Source: Desulfobacula sp. (GTDB lineage: Bacteria; Desulfobacterota; Desulfobacteria; Desulfobacterales; Desulfobacteraceae). Taken from it: a DNA stretch of 10,303 nt. The position numbers and the translations under genes are program-made. The stretch lies in assembly GCA_029940235.1 (NCBI GenBank), contig JAOZRI010000064.1:1-10303 (forward strand). Reading direction: 5' to 3'. The notes below the pieces were generated by a model. That model made no database searches, was not told where the DNA came from, and saw only the letters and a list, made by a program, of their open reading frames with translations. Positions 1-7,390 of this stretch are shown here, piece after piece; the stretch's first letter is position 1; each line of letters begins with the position of its first letter.

Positions 1-1472
1 TGGATAATATCCGGGACTGGTGTATTTCACGTCAAATCTGGTGGGGGCATAGAATTCCTGTATGGAAATGCTCTGACTGCAGTGAAGTCATTGTTGAAGA
101 GATTGATCCAAGTCTATGTCCGAACTGCGGCTCCAGGGATATTATCCAGGAAACAGATGTCCTTGACACCTGGTTTTCAAGCGCACTATGGCCTTTTTCA
201 ACCATGGGGTGGCCGGATAAAACAGATCTTTTAAAAACCTTTTATCCCACTAATGTTCTTGTCACAGGATTTGATATTCTCTTTTTCTGGGTGGCAAGAA
301 TGATGATGATGGGCATTCATTGCATGGATGAAGTACCGTTTGATGATGTTTATATCCATGCACTTGTAAGGGATGAGCACGGCAAAAAAATGAGTAAATC
401 AAAGGGTAATGTTATTGATCCTTTAAAAGTTATTGATGAATATGGGGCAGATGCTTTTAGATTTACTCTTGCAGCTTTTGCAGCCCAGGGCCGTGATGTC
501 AAGATGTCAGAATCAAGGGTGGAAGGGTACCGCCATTTTGTTAATAAGCTTTGGAATGCATCAAGATTTGCCCTCATGCATATTACAGAAAAAGATTATA
601 CTATTGTTGATTATAAAAAATTATCCCTTGCTGAAAAATGGATATTATCTCGATGTGTTCATACATCACTGCTGGTCAAACAGGGTATTGAAAATTACAG
701 GTTTAACGAAGCTGCCTCAGCTCTCTATAAATTTGTATGGCATGAATTCTGCGACTGGTTTCTGGAGACTGCAAAACCAGCGCTTTACGAAAAAGAGGGT
801 GTTCAAAAAAGAGATTATGCAAGAAGTGTTCTCTCAAAGGTTTTAAAAGATACCCTGATCATGCTTCATCCTTTTATGCCATTTGTAACAGAGGAGATAT
901 TTTCCATACTTCCCGGTACAAAAGGATCTGTAATGAAAGCATTATATCCCTATGATAAAAAAGAGTATGCAAGTTATAGAGATGAAGATGTGGAACAAGA
1001 TATTGAATTTATTTTTGGTTTGATTTCCGGTGTTAGAAATATCAGAAGTGAAATGAATATTCAACCCTCCATGAAGATAAAAGTGCTTGCCCATACCGAG
1101 GATAAAAAAGAAAAACTCATTATTGCGGAAAATAAATCTTTGATCGTCAACCTGGCACATCTGGAAAGCTTTTATTTTTGTGAAGCTGATAATATTCCTG
1201 CATCCAGTGCTTCTCTTGTAACAGGGAATACCACTTGTTTTGTTCTGCTCGAAGGCGTTATAGATTTTGAAAAGGAGATAAAAAGGCTTGAAAAAGAGCT
1301 TGAAAAAAACACCAAAGAACTTCTTGGTGTCCAAAAAAGGCTTAATAATGAAAGCTTTCTTGACAAAGCCCCTGAAAAGATCATTCAAAAGGTAAAAGAG
1401 CAGCATAAAGATCTTGAGGAAGAGAATAATAAACTTCAGGAAAACCTGGAAAGAATACTTAAAATAAAGTAA
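1..1472 (+). CDS. valS: Valyl-tRNA synthetase, C-terminal part (5' end outside window)
   Basis: Charges tRNA-Val with valine in the cytoplasm (class I aminoacyl-tRNA synthetase with an editing domain). The reading frame is open from base 3 and gives 489 visible residues; a full ValRS has roughly 880-950, so about half is missing to the left. The visible part opens with the conserved WCISRQIWWGHRIP block. Next come four cysteines (visible residues 23, 26, 39, 42) that look like the zinc-binding knuckle before the catalytic core resumes, then the LDTWFSSALWPF block. The KMSKS ATP-binding loop is intact (bases 387-401, visible residues 129-133). An anticodon-binding helical domain follows, with YRFNEAASALYKFVWHEFCDW near visible 232-252. 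The last 70 or so residues are a Lys/Glu-rich coiled coil, the tRNA-binding arm typical of ValRS. An internal ATG at 204 is not the start, because conserved sequence continues upstream. nadC follows 11 nt after the stop. Identification is very secure. Confidence 0.97.
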   Translation, partial: DNIRDWCISRQIWWGHRIPVWKCSDCSEVIVEEIDPSLCPNCGSRDIIQETDVLDTWFSSALWPFSTMGWPDKTDLLKTFYPTNVLVTGFDILFFWVARMMMMGIHCMDEVPFDDVYIHALVRDEHGKKMSKSKGNVIDPLKVIDEYGADAFRFTLAAFAAQGRDVKMSESRVEGYRHFVNKLWNASRFALMHITEKDYTIVDYKKLSLAEKWILSRCVHTSLLVKQGIENYRFNEAASALYKFVWHEFCDWFLETAKPALYEKEGVQKRDYARSVLSKVLKDTLIMLHPFMPFVTEEIFSILPGTKGSVMKALYPYDKKEYASYRDEDVEQDIEFIFGLISGVRNIRSEMNIQPSMKIKVLAHTEDKKEKLIIAENKSLIVNLAHLESFYFCEADNIPASSASLVTGNTTCFVLLEGVIDFEKEIKRLEKELEKNTKELLGVQKRLNNESFLDKAPEKIIQKVKEQHKDLEEENNKLQENLERILKIK

Positions 1473-1483
1473 GCTTTTGCATT

Positions 1484-2314
1484 ATGAATACAGTTGAAAA
1501 TATAATTAAACTTGCCCTTTTTGAAGATTCAGGCCTTGGTGATATCACAACAGAGAGTATTTTATCACAAAATTTTTCAGGCAAAGGCATTATTGTGGCA
1601 AAGGAATCTTTTATCCTGTCAGGAATTGAAGTTGCAAAAAAGGTGTTTCAATTGCTTGATCCAGATTGCAAACCTGTCTCTTTATTTTGTGATGGTGATT
1701 ATATTAAGGATGGTGAAATTTTCTTTAAGATTGAAGCAGATCTTCTATCTCTTTTAAAAGGGGAACGGGTGGCCTTGAATTTTTTGCAGCGTCTTTCCGG
1801 CATTGCTACATTGACAAGGAAATTTGTTGATGAACTCAATTTTGACAATGTCCGATTGACAGACACAAGAAAAACCACTCCAGGATTGCGCAGCCTTGAA
1901 AAAGAGGCAGTCAGGGCAGGGGGAGGACATAATCACCGTATGTCCCTGTATGATGGGGTTTTAATAAAAGATAATCACATAGCCGTTGCAGGTTCCATTT
2001 CAAATGCTGTTAAAGCTGTTAAACAGAGAACATCCCATCTGATGAAAATTGAAGTAGAGGTGACAACCCAAGATGAAGTTATAGAGGCAGTTGATGCTGG
2101 TGCCCATGTTATCATGCTTGATAATATGGATTATGAACAGATGGCCAAAGCAGTGAAATATATAGATAAAAGAGCAATTGTGGAAGCCTCGGGTAATGTT
2201 TCTCTTAAAACATTGAATAAAATTGCAGCCACTGGAGTGGATGTTATCTCATGTGGTGCTCTTACCCATCAGGCAAGGTCTGTGGACCTTAGTATGCGGA
2301 TTTATAATTCTTAA
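1484..2314 (+). CDS. nadC: Quinolinate phosphoribosyltransferase (decarboxylating)
   Basis: Converts quinolinate and PRPP to nicotinate mononucleotide, CO2 and PPi in de novo NAD synthesis (EC 2.4.2.19); cytoplasmic. The 276 residues match the family's usual length of about 280-290. Visible family blocks include ERVALNFLQRLSGIAT (about residues 93-108) and the DTRKTTPGLRSLEKEAVRAGGG segment, whose Arg, Lys and His residues bind substrate. Then come NHRMSLYDGVLIKDNHI, EVEVTT, IMLDNMD, VEASGNVS and the C-terminal GVDVISCGALTHQARSVDLSM, which forms the phosphate-binding end of the barrel. The ATG at 1484 is the first in frame after the valS stop and gives a normal N-terminus (ENIIKLALFEDSGLGDITTE). 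No strong Shine-Dalgarno sequence is seen, so translational coupling to valS across the 11-nt gap is likely. nadA and nadB are not in this window. No key residue appears to be missing. Confidence 0.96.
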   Translation: MNTVENIIKLALFEDSGLGDITTESILSQNFSGKGIIVAKESFILSGIEVAKKVFQLLDPDCKPVSLFCDGDYIKDGEIFFKIEADLLSLLKGERVALNFLQRLSGIATLTRKFVDELNFDNVRLTDTRKTTPGLRSLEKEAVRAGGGHNHRMSLYDGVLIKDNHIAVAGSISNAVKAVKQRTSHLMKIEVEVTTQDEVIEAVDAGAHVIMLDNMDYEQMAKAVKYIDKRAIVEASGNVSLKTLNKIAATGVDVISCGALTHQARSVDLSMRIYNS

Positions 2315-2360
2315 TTTTGAAGCAACGCCGCAGATGGGTGATTTTTCGTTAAAACACTAT

Positions 2361-3257
2361 TTAAAAGTAGCTTAATTTATTCCTGCCAGTGTCCTTGGAT
2401 ACATAAAGTGCTTTATCAGCTCGTTTGATAAATTCTTTGAAATTTTCTCCATCCACAAGCTCTGTGGCACCGACGCTTATATTAACTGATTGCTTTTCAC
2501 CTGGTTCAGGTTCAAAAATATGGGCACTGATAGTATCTTTGATTCTTGTTCCCACGACACAGGCCTCTTCAATACCTGTTTCCGGCAGAAGAATGGCAAA
2601 CTCTTCGCCACCGTATCGATAGGCTGAATCCATGGATCTCATACAGGATTTGATTGTTTTGCCAATTTGCATCAGCACTTTGTCACCTTCAAGATGTCCC
2701 CAGGTATCATTATATTTTTTAAAAAAATCAATGTCCAGAATCAATAAAGAGAGATCACGGGAGTAACGATTATATCTCATAATTTCAGTTTTTATTTCGC
2801 TGAAAAAGTGCCGCGAATTATAGAGTTTTGTCAAACCATCTGTAATGGCGAGCTTTTCAAGTTTTTTTAAGAGTTTGACGCGCTCGTTTTTAATTTCAGC
2901 TTCCCGCAATACTCTTGTCAGTCTGAGTTCTAACTCTTCAAACTTAAAGGGCTTGAAGATAAAATCACTGGCTCCTGCACGAACAGCTTCTTCATAGGAG
3001 TATTCAGCACTGTATCCAGTCATAACCATAACATCGGCATCATACTTTGCTTTGATTTTTTTCGTCAGTTCAAGTCCGTCCATGCCCTGCATCATTATAT
3101 CTGTAATAATAATATCAGCATGAAAATTTTGAAGAGTTTCTAACGCTTCCTGCGCATTTGCAGCACTTTTAACATTATACTTTAGAATCTTTAAGTACTC
3201 TTCTACAGACTCTTTAACTGCCTCATCATCGTCAACAACCAAAATGGAATATGTCAT
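2361..3257 (-). CDS. Response regulator with GGDEF output domain (PleD/WspR-like diguanylate cyclase)
   Basis: Predicted phosphorylation-controlled synthase of the second messenger c-di-GMP from two GTP; cytosolic, with no membrane segment. Residues 1 to about 120 are a receiver domain: acidic pocket D9/D10/D11, phospho-acceptor D53 (in TDIMM), T80 (MTGYS) and K102 (FKPF), all the residues needed for phosphorelay. A charged, probably coiled-coil linker (about 117-137) leads to the GGDEF domain (about 138-298). That domain has the ITDGLTKLYN start, the metal-binding Asp in LDIDFFK (D175) and the active-site signature GGEEF at 216-220. A product-inhibition I-site RxxD (R207-D210) sits exactly five residues before the signature. 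It should therefore be catalytically competent and feedback-inhibited. The ATG is supported by a GGAGAG ribosome site 10 nt upstream. No histidine kinase lies alongside, so its partner is encoded elsewhere. It is convergent with nadC and divergent from lepA. The 298-residue length is normal for REC-GGDEF proteins. Confidence 0.93.
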   Translation of the reverse strand: MTYSILVVDDDEAVKESVEEYLKILKYNVKSAANAQEALETLQNFHADIIITDIMMQGMDGLELTKKIKAKYDADVMVMTGYSAEYSYEEAVRAGASDFIFKPFKFEELELRLTRVLREAEIKNERVKLLKKLEKLAITDGLTKLYNSRHFFSEIKTEIMRYNRYSRDLSLLILDIDFFKKYNDTWGHLEGDKVLMQIGKTIKSCMRSMDSAYRYGGEEFAILLPETGIEEACVVGTRIKDTISAHIFEPEPGEKQSVNISVGATELVDGENFKEFIKRADKALYVSKDTGRNKLSYF

Positions 3258-3303
3258 GTGATTTTTTCTCTCCAGTTCTTTCTTTGATCCAGCAGAGCTT
3301 GCC

Positions 3304-3332
3304 TTGACTATTTTTAGCTCAATTGGTAAATA
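3304..3332 (+). promoter_or_regulatory. Candidate promoter for lepA
   Basis: TTGACT (3304-3309) lies 17 nt before a weak -10 TAAATA (3327-3332). A second possibility is the extended -10 TGCTATAAG at 3352-3360, which overlaps the spacer of the opposing minus-strand promoter. Either would give a lepA leader of roughly 85-115 nt. The choice between them is open. Confidence 0.33.
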
Positions 3333-3347
3333 TACTTCTTAATAAAA

Positions 3348-3376
3348 CTTATGCTATAAGCAGTTATATTTGTCAA
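3348..3376 (-). promoter_or_regulatory. Candidate sigma-70 promoter for the REC-GGDEF gene
   Basis: On the minus strand a perfect -35 box TTGACA (3376 down to 3371) is followed after 17 nt by CATAAG (3353-3348), four of six matches to the -10 consensus. Transcription would begin near 3341 and give a leader of about 85 nt before the ATG. This is inferred from box spacing only; AT-rich spacers produce chance matches. Confidence 0.42.
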
Positions 3377-3445
3377 TAAATTTTGTATTTTTTCATGAAT
3401 TGTTGTGGGAAGAGAGCATTTTAACCCTCCTGCAGCAGTTAGTTT

Positions 3446-3449
3446 GGAG
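3446..3449 (+). promoter_or_regulatory. Ribosome binding site fixing the TTG start of lepA
   Basis: GGAG lies 5 nt before the TTG codon at 3455. The conserved LepA N-terminus (NIRNFSIIAHIDHGKST) begins only seven codons later, and there is no in-frame ATG before it. The TTG is therefore the best supported start. Confidence 0.7.
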
Positions 3450-3454
3450 TTTAA

Positions 3455-5257
3455 TTGAAAATCGAGAAACAAAATATTAGAAATTTCAGTATTATTGCAC
3501 ACATTGATCATGGTAAATCAACCTTATCTGACCGTCTTATACAGCTTTCGGGTATTATTTCCGATCGTGATATGAAAGATCAGATCTTAGATTCCATGGA
3601 TATTGAGAGGGAAAGGGGTATTACCATAAAATCCCAGACTGTCTCTCTGCCTTACACTTCCAAGGATGGTACCCAATACCTGTTAAATTTGATTGATACT
3701 CCAGGGCATGTGGATTTTTCCTACGAGGTATCGCGGGCCCTTGCTTCCTGCGAGGGTGCTTTAATCATTGTTGATGCAAGCCAGGGCGTTGAAGCTCAAA
3801 CCCTTGCAAATCTATATCTTGCCATGGAGCATGATCTTGAAATTATACCAATAATTAATAAAATTGATCTGCCTTCTGCTCAAATTGAGTGGGCAAAAGA
3901 CCAGATTGAAGAAGATCTTGGCCTTGATCCTGAAGATGCTCTGGCAGTATCTGCAAAAAAAGGAACAGGAGTGGAAAAAATTTTACAGGCAGTTGTTGAT
4001 GGTATTCCTGCACCTGTTTGCTCAGATGATTCTATTTTTAAAGCACTTGTGTTTGATTCCCACTACGATGCATTCAGAGGTACTATTGTACATTTTAGAA
4101 TTTTTGAAGGCAGCATAAAAAAGGGTGATAAGATTTTATTCATGTCCAACAATTCCCAGTATAAAGTTGAAGAGGTGGGACTGTTTCAGATTGAGCGTAA
4201 ACCTCAAGGAAAGCTTGTGGCCGGCCAGGTGGGCTATTTTATTGCCGGGATTAAAAATATAAGTGACGTTAAAATTGGAGACACCGTCACCATGGCCGAT
4301 AAAAAATGTACAAAAGCTCTGGGAGGCTTTAGAGAACCTGTGCCCGTTGTCTTTTCTTCCATGTATCCTGTGGCTTCCGATGATTATGAAGAGCTGACCC
4401 TGGCCCTTGAAAAGCTCAAACTCAATGATGCTGCCCTGAAATATGAAAAAGACAGTTCTGCAGCTCTCGGCTTTGGTTACAGGTGTGGATTCCTTGGGCT
4501 TTTACACCTTGAAGTTGTCCAGGAGCGTCTTGAAAGAGAATATGATGTATCCCTTATCCTGACCTCTCCTTCAGTAATGTACGAAATTACCTATATGGAT
4601 GGAACCGTTAAGATTATTGATAATCCTGTCCAGTATCCTGATCCTGCTGAGATTACAAAAGTTCGAGAGCCTTTTATTAAAGCCTCCATTATTGTACCGG
4701 ACAGATATATGGGCAATGTTATGACAGTCTGCCATGAATTTCGTGGAGTGAGTAAAAATTATCAATATTTAACGCGTAACAGAATGGAGATGAAATTTGA
4801 GCTTCCTCTGGCAGAAGTGGTTTATGAATTTTACGACAGGCTTAAAAGTGTGACCCAGGGCTATGGTTCCTTTGATTACGAAATTGCTGGATATCAGAAA
4901 ACTGACCTTGTTAAACTTGATTTTCTTATTAATGGTGAAAGAGTTGATGCATTATCCCAGCTTATTCATAGAGATAAAGCTGAAGCACGGGCAAGGACTG
5001 CCTGTAAAAAGCTCAGGGAAGAAATTCCAAGGCAGCAGTTTAAAATTCCAATCCAGGGAGCTATTGGGGGCAAAATCATTTCAAGGGAAACTATATCAGC
5101 TTTTAGAAAAGATGTAACTGCAAAATGTTATGGCGGTGATATTTCAAGGAAGAGAAAGCTTCTTGAGAAACAGAAAAAAGGAAAAAAACGGATGAAAATG
5201 GTGGGATCGGTTGAAATTCCTCAATCTGCATTTTTATCTGTGTTAAAAACAGATTAA
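3455..5257 (+). CDS. lepA: Elongation factor 4 (translational GTPase LepA)
   Basis: Ribosome-associated GTPase that acts on stalled or mis-translocated ribosomes and in ribosome assembly (family knowledge). The 600 residues match the usual LepA length. GTP-binding motifs are complete: G1 AHIDHGKS (15-22), switch I Thr in ERGIT (T57), G3 DTPGH (81-85), G4 NKID (135-138) and G5 SAKKG (166-170). The middle carries the EF-G-like domains, with GFGYRCGFLGLLHLEVVQER typical of the family. The C-terminus has the LepA-specific domain, with YGGDISRKRKLLEKQKKGKKRMK and the final VEIPQSAFLSVLK. Translation starts at TTG with GGAG 5 nt before it. LepA is often followed by lepB (signal peptidase I); here a diguanylate cyclase gene follows after 66 bp with no clear terminator between, so read-through is plausible. 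Identification is very secure. Confidence 0.97.
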   Translation: MKIEKQNIRNFSIIAHIDHGKSTLSDRLIQLSGIISDRDMKDQILDSMDIERERGITIKSQTVSLPYTSKDGTQYLLNLIDTPGHVDFSYEVSRALASCEGALIIVDASQGVEAQTLANLYLAMEHDLEIIPIINKIDLPSAQIEWAKDQIEEDLGLDPEDALAVSAKKGTGVEKILQAVVDGIPAPVCSDDSIFKALVFDSHYDAFRGTIVHFRIFEGSIKKGDKILFMSNNSQYKVEEVGLFQIERKPQGKLVAGQVGYFIAGIKNISDVKIGDTVTMADKKCTKALGGFREPVPVVFSSMYPVASDDYEELTLALEKLKLNDAALKYEKDSSAALGFGYRCGFLGLLHLEVVQERLEREYDVSLILTSPSVMYEITYMDGTVKIIDNPVQYPDPAEITKVREPFIKASIIVPDRYMGNVMTVCHEFRGVSKNYQYLTRNRMEMKFELPLAEVVYEFYDRLKSVTQGYGSFDYEIAGYQKTDLVKLDFLINGERVDALSQLIHRDKAEARARTACKKLREEIPRQQFKIPIQGAIGGKIISRETISAFRKDVTAKCYGGDISRKRKLLEKQKKGKKRMKMVGSVEIPQSAFLSVLKTD

Positions 5258-5323
5258 ATAAAGATTTACTTTTTGTTAAACCCTGTTATATGGTAATTTT
5301 TAAGGGAGATAACAGACAAAATT

Positions 5324-6352
5324 ATGGATTGTATCGAAAACAAAGCACAAGCCGGTGAATATTTAAGATTGACCCTTAAGCATATTGCAAAATATAACCT
5401 TGCTACCAATGGTGTTAATCTGATAATTTTTTATGAGTATGTTGAAGGGAAAAATTTAGATCTCAGCAAAGCCATTGATAAAATTGTTGATAAATATGGT
5501 ACAATAAAGCCTGAACAGATTAAACAGATATATGGGAAATATTTTAATCAAGATCACCAGATTGTAGCAGATAAACTGTTAAACAGACTTCATGAGATTA
5601 TTAAAGAGCTATCCACATTTTTTGCTGATTCCATGGATGGTATGGCTGGTCAGGGGAAAAAAGTTGAAGATCTTTCAACACAGATTTCACAAGTTAAAGA
5701 TTATAATGATATTGATAAAATAATTGAGAAAATGCTTGTTGAAACAAAGGCACTGGTATTATCAAATCAAAAAGCATATTCAATAATTCAATCATCTTCT
5801 GAAAATATTAATGTACTAAAATCTAAATTAAAAAAAGTAAAGCACGAGGCTCAAACTGACCCCCTGACCAATCTTGCCAACAGACGATCTTTTGAACAAA
5901 AACTGCAGTATGAAAGATTAAATGCCATTGAAAACTCAGATACCTTTTGTATTATGATGATGGATATTGATTGTTTTAAAATGATAAATGATAACCATGG
6001 ACATCTTGCAGGGGACAGCGTATTAAAAAATCTGGCAGATATTCTTTCGCAATATTTACGGCAGAGTGATTTTTCTGCAAGAGTTGGAGGTGATGAGTTT
6101 TGTGCTATATTGCCAGGGACAAAACTTTCAGGAGCCTCCATTGCTGCTGTTAAAATAAAAAATATTATTAATGGCAGAACATGGCTTCTAAAAGGGACAG
6201 GCCAGGATATTGGAGATGTGACCATCTCAATTGGAATATCCCAGTATAAATTTAATGATTCCGATGAAGAGCTGATTAAAAGAGCTGATGATGCCCTCTA
6301 CTTTGCAAAGGAAAACGGCAGGAATAATATCAAAACAGAAAATGAGATTTAA
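5324..6352 (+). CDS. Diguanylate cyclase with N-terminal helical domain and GGDEF domain
   Basis: Predicted cytosolic c-di-GMP synthase of 342 residues, without signal peptide or membrane segment. Residues 1 to about 100 resemble the helical N-terminal region seen in many soluble GGDEF proteins: an LRLTLKHIAKYNL segment, then FYEYVEGKNLDLSKAID and a Tyr-rich turn. What it senses is not known. A long helical, probably coiled-coil stretch (about 110-175) precedes the GGDEF domain, which starts at QTDPLTNLANRRSFE. The metal-binding Asp is in MMMDIDCFK (D214), the signature GGDEF is at 255-259, and an I-site RQSD (R246-D249) sits five residues before it, so both activity and product inhibition are expected. 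The residue before the signature is Val where Tyr is usual. A ribosome site GGGAG (5304-5308) lies 15 nt before the ATG, slightly far. The gene lies 66 bp after lepA on the same strand and may be transcribed with it. Confidence 0.92.
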   Translation: MDCIENKAQAGEYLRLTLKHIAKYNLATNGVNLIIFYEYVEGKNLDLSKAIDKIVDKYGTIKPEQIKQIYGKYFNQDHQIVADKLLNRLHEIIKELSTFFADSMDGMAGQGKKVEDLSTQISQVKDYNDIDKIIEKMLVETKALVLSNQKAYSIIQSSSENINVLKSKLKKVKHEAQTDPLTNLANRRSFEQKLQYERLNAIENSDTFCIMMMDIDCFKMINDNHGHLAGDSVLKNLADILSQYLRQSDFSARVGGDEFCAILPGTKLSGASIAAVKIKNIINGRTWLLKGTGQDIGDVTISIGISQYKFNDSDEELIKRADDALYFAKENGRNNIKTENEI

Positions 6353-6362
6353 TCTGTTTGAA

Positions 6363-6390
6363 CAAGTTAAACTTGCTCCACAAAAGAGCA
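6363..6390. repeat. Short palindrome and overlapping hairpin after the second GGDEF gene
   Basis: CAAGTT-A-AACTTG (6363-6375) is a perfect 6-bp inverted repeat around one base. It overlaps a second possible stem, TGCTC (6374-6378) with GAGCA (6386-6390) and a 7-nt loop. The two stems cannot form at the same time. No T-run follows, so this is not a standard intrinsic terminator; a protein-binding operator is the other possibility. Weak evidence only. Confidence 0.3.
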
Positions 6391-6504
6391 TATCGTCACA
6401 CCATCATTCATCCAGACACCTTATTTGTATAAAAGATTTTTTATGGTTGAAATTTTTATTTGTCTGTCGTATTGAATCAAAACAGTCAATATAAATAAAA
6501 ATAA

Positions 6505-6510
6505 TAGGTG
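6505..6510 (+). promoter_or_regulatory. Ribosome binding site that selects the ATG at 6517
   Basis: TAGGTG lies 6 nt before the ATG at 6517. An in-frame GTG at 6508 is part of this ribosome site and would have no Shine-Dalgarno sequence of its own at good spacing. The ATG is therefore preferred over the GTG. Confidence 0.65.
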
Positions 6511-6516
6511 AATTCC

Positions 6517-7281
6517 ATGGATTATGAATGCATAGTTTACGAAAAAAAAGAACAGATTGCTCTTATTAAACTCAACAGACCAAAAGTATTAAATGCAATG
6601 AACCGGCAGCTCTGGATTGAGATGCAAGATATTCTTGAAGATGCAAGAAAGGACAGCAATATCAAGGTGTTGATTATTACAGGGGAGGGAAGGGCGTTTT
6701 CAACAGGCGCAGACCTTAAAGACTCTAAAGGGAGAAGCATTGAAGATTACCGAACCTATCTTGAGTCTTTGCAGGAAGCTTCAAAAAAGATTATAAAATT
6801 TGAAAAACCTACCATTGCTGCTATTAATGGCTATGCTCTTGGCTCTGGGTATGAACTTGCCCTTGCCTGTGATATCAGAATAACAAATAAAGAAGCTCTG
6901 ATAGGCTCGCCGGAAGCAAGGGTAACATCATCTGTAACAGGAGGAGCTTTCAGGCTTGTCCAGGATCTTGTGGGTCCTGGTAAGGCAAAAGAACTTTTGT
7001 TTACAGCAGAGAATATAACAGGTGAAGAAGCCTGCAGGATTGGTCTTGTAAATAAAGCAGTGCCTCCTGAAGATCTTATGAACGAAGCTTTTACCATGGC
7101 AAATAAGATTGCTGCTAACTCTGCCTTCTCTTTAAAAGAGATTAAAAAAGGTTTTTTTATGGCCCAGGGAGAATGCAGCCTTGAAGCCTTGATGGATTAT
7201 GAGATTGAAGCTTGTCTTGCATGTGTTTCAACAAAGGAGAGAGAAGCATCCCTTGATGATTTTGAACAGAGAAAAAAATAG
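6517..7281 (+). CDS. Enoyl-CoA hydratase/isomerase family protein (crotonase fold)
   Basis: Predicted to act on an acyl-CoA thioester, most simply adding water to a 2-enoyl-CoA; cytoplasmic, with trimer or hexamer assembly usual in the family. It has 254 residues from the ATG, the family's normal length. Visible features are the LNRPKVLNAMN N-terminal block (19-29) and the oxyanion-hole segment GRAFSTGADLKD (58-69). The second core, INGYALGSGYELALACDIRI (103-122), has the first catalytic-type Glu at E113, and GSPEARV carries the second at E133. Both glutamates of true hydratases are thus present. The loop after E133 reads TSSVTGGAFRL where hydratases usually have a PGxGGTQRL-like segment, so the substrate or reaction may differ. 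The following ITGEEACRIGLVNKAVP is typical. The synthetase gene follows after 109 bp on the same strand. Hydratase versus isomerase or another crotonase reaction cannot be settled. Confidence 0.88.
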   Translation: MDYECIVYEKKEQIALIKLNRPKVLNAMNRQLWIEMQDILEDARKDSNIKVLIITGEGRAFSTGADLKDSKGRSIEDYRTYLESLQEASKKIIKFEKPTIAAINGYALGSGYELALACDIRITNKEALIGSPEARVTSSVTGGAFRLVQDLVGPGKAKELLFTAENITGEEACRIGLVNKAVPPEDLMNEAFTMANKIAANSAFSLKEIKKGFFMAQGECSLEALMDYEIEACLACVSTKEREASLDDFEQRKK

Positions 7282-7390
7282 CTGTCATAGATGTTTTGCC
7301 CGGGGATAGTTAGCTCATAAATAGCTATGATTTTATTGATAGAAATAATTTTTTTAAATTGATAGGTTTAATATTTAAGGAATAAAGGAA

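Noticed and set aside
204..206. ATG at 204 as the start of valS
   Set aside because: Conserved ValRS sequence (WCISRQIWWGHRIP, Cys4 motif, LDTWFSSALWPF) is open in the same frame back to base 3, so the gene starts outside the window.
942..1406. Long minus-strand open frame inside valS
   Set aside because: It is antisense to conserved ValRS sequence, is rich in Phe/Ile as expected from the complement of Lys/Glu-rich codons, and shows no family motif.
3425..3431. CCCTCCT in the lepA leader as an anti-Shine-Dalgarno switch
   Set aside because: It can pair with the lepA GGAG by only four bases and the stem does not extend in either direction.
3314..3511. Small minus-strand frame across the lepA leader
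   Set aside because: It overlaps the start of lepA in antisense, has no ribosome site or family resemblance, and would cross the promoter region.
6508..6510. GTG at 6508 as the start of the hydratase gene
   Set aside because: It overlaps the ribosome site TAGGTG, which is correctly spaced for the ATG at 6517; the three extra residues add no conserved sequence.
7311..7327. TAGCT/AGCTA stem with a 7-nt loop as a terminator after the hydratase gene
   Set aside because: There are only five pairs, mostly A-T, and the T-run is interrupted; too weak to call.
7336..7364. TTGATA boxes ahead of the synthetase gene as a promoter
   Set aside because: The -10 partner is poor (TTGATA at 7359-7364), and AT-rich sequence gives such matches by chance; co-transcription with the hydratase is as likely.
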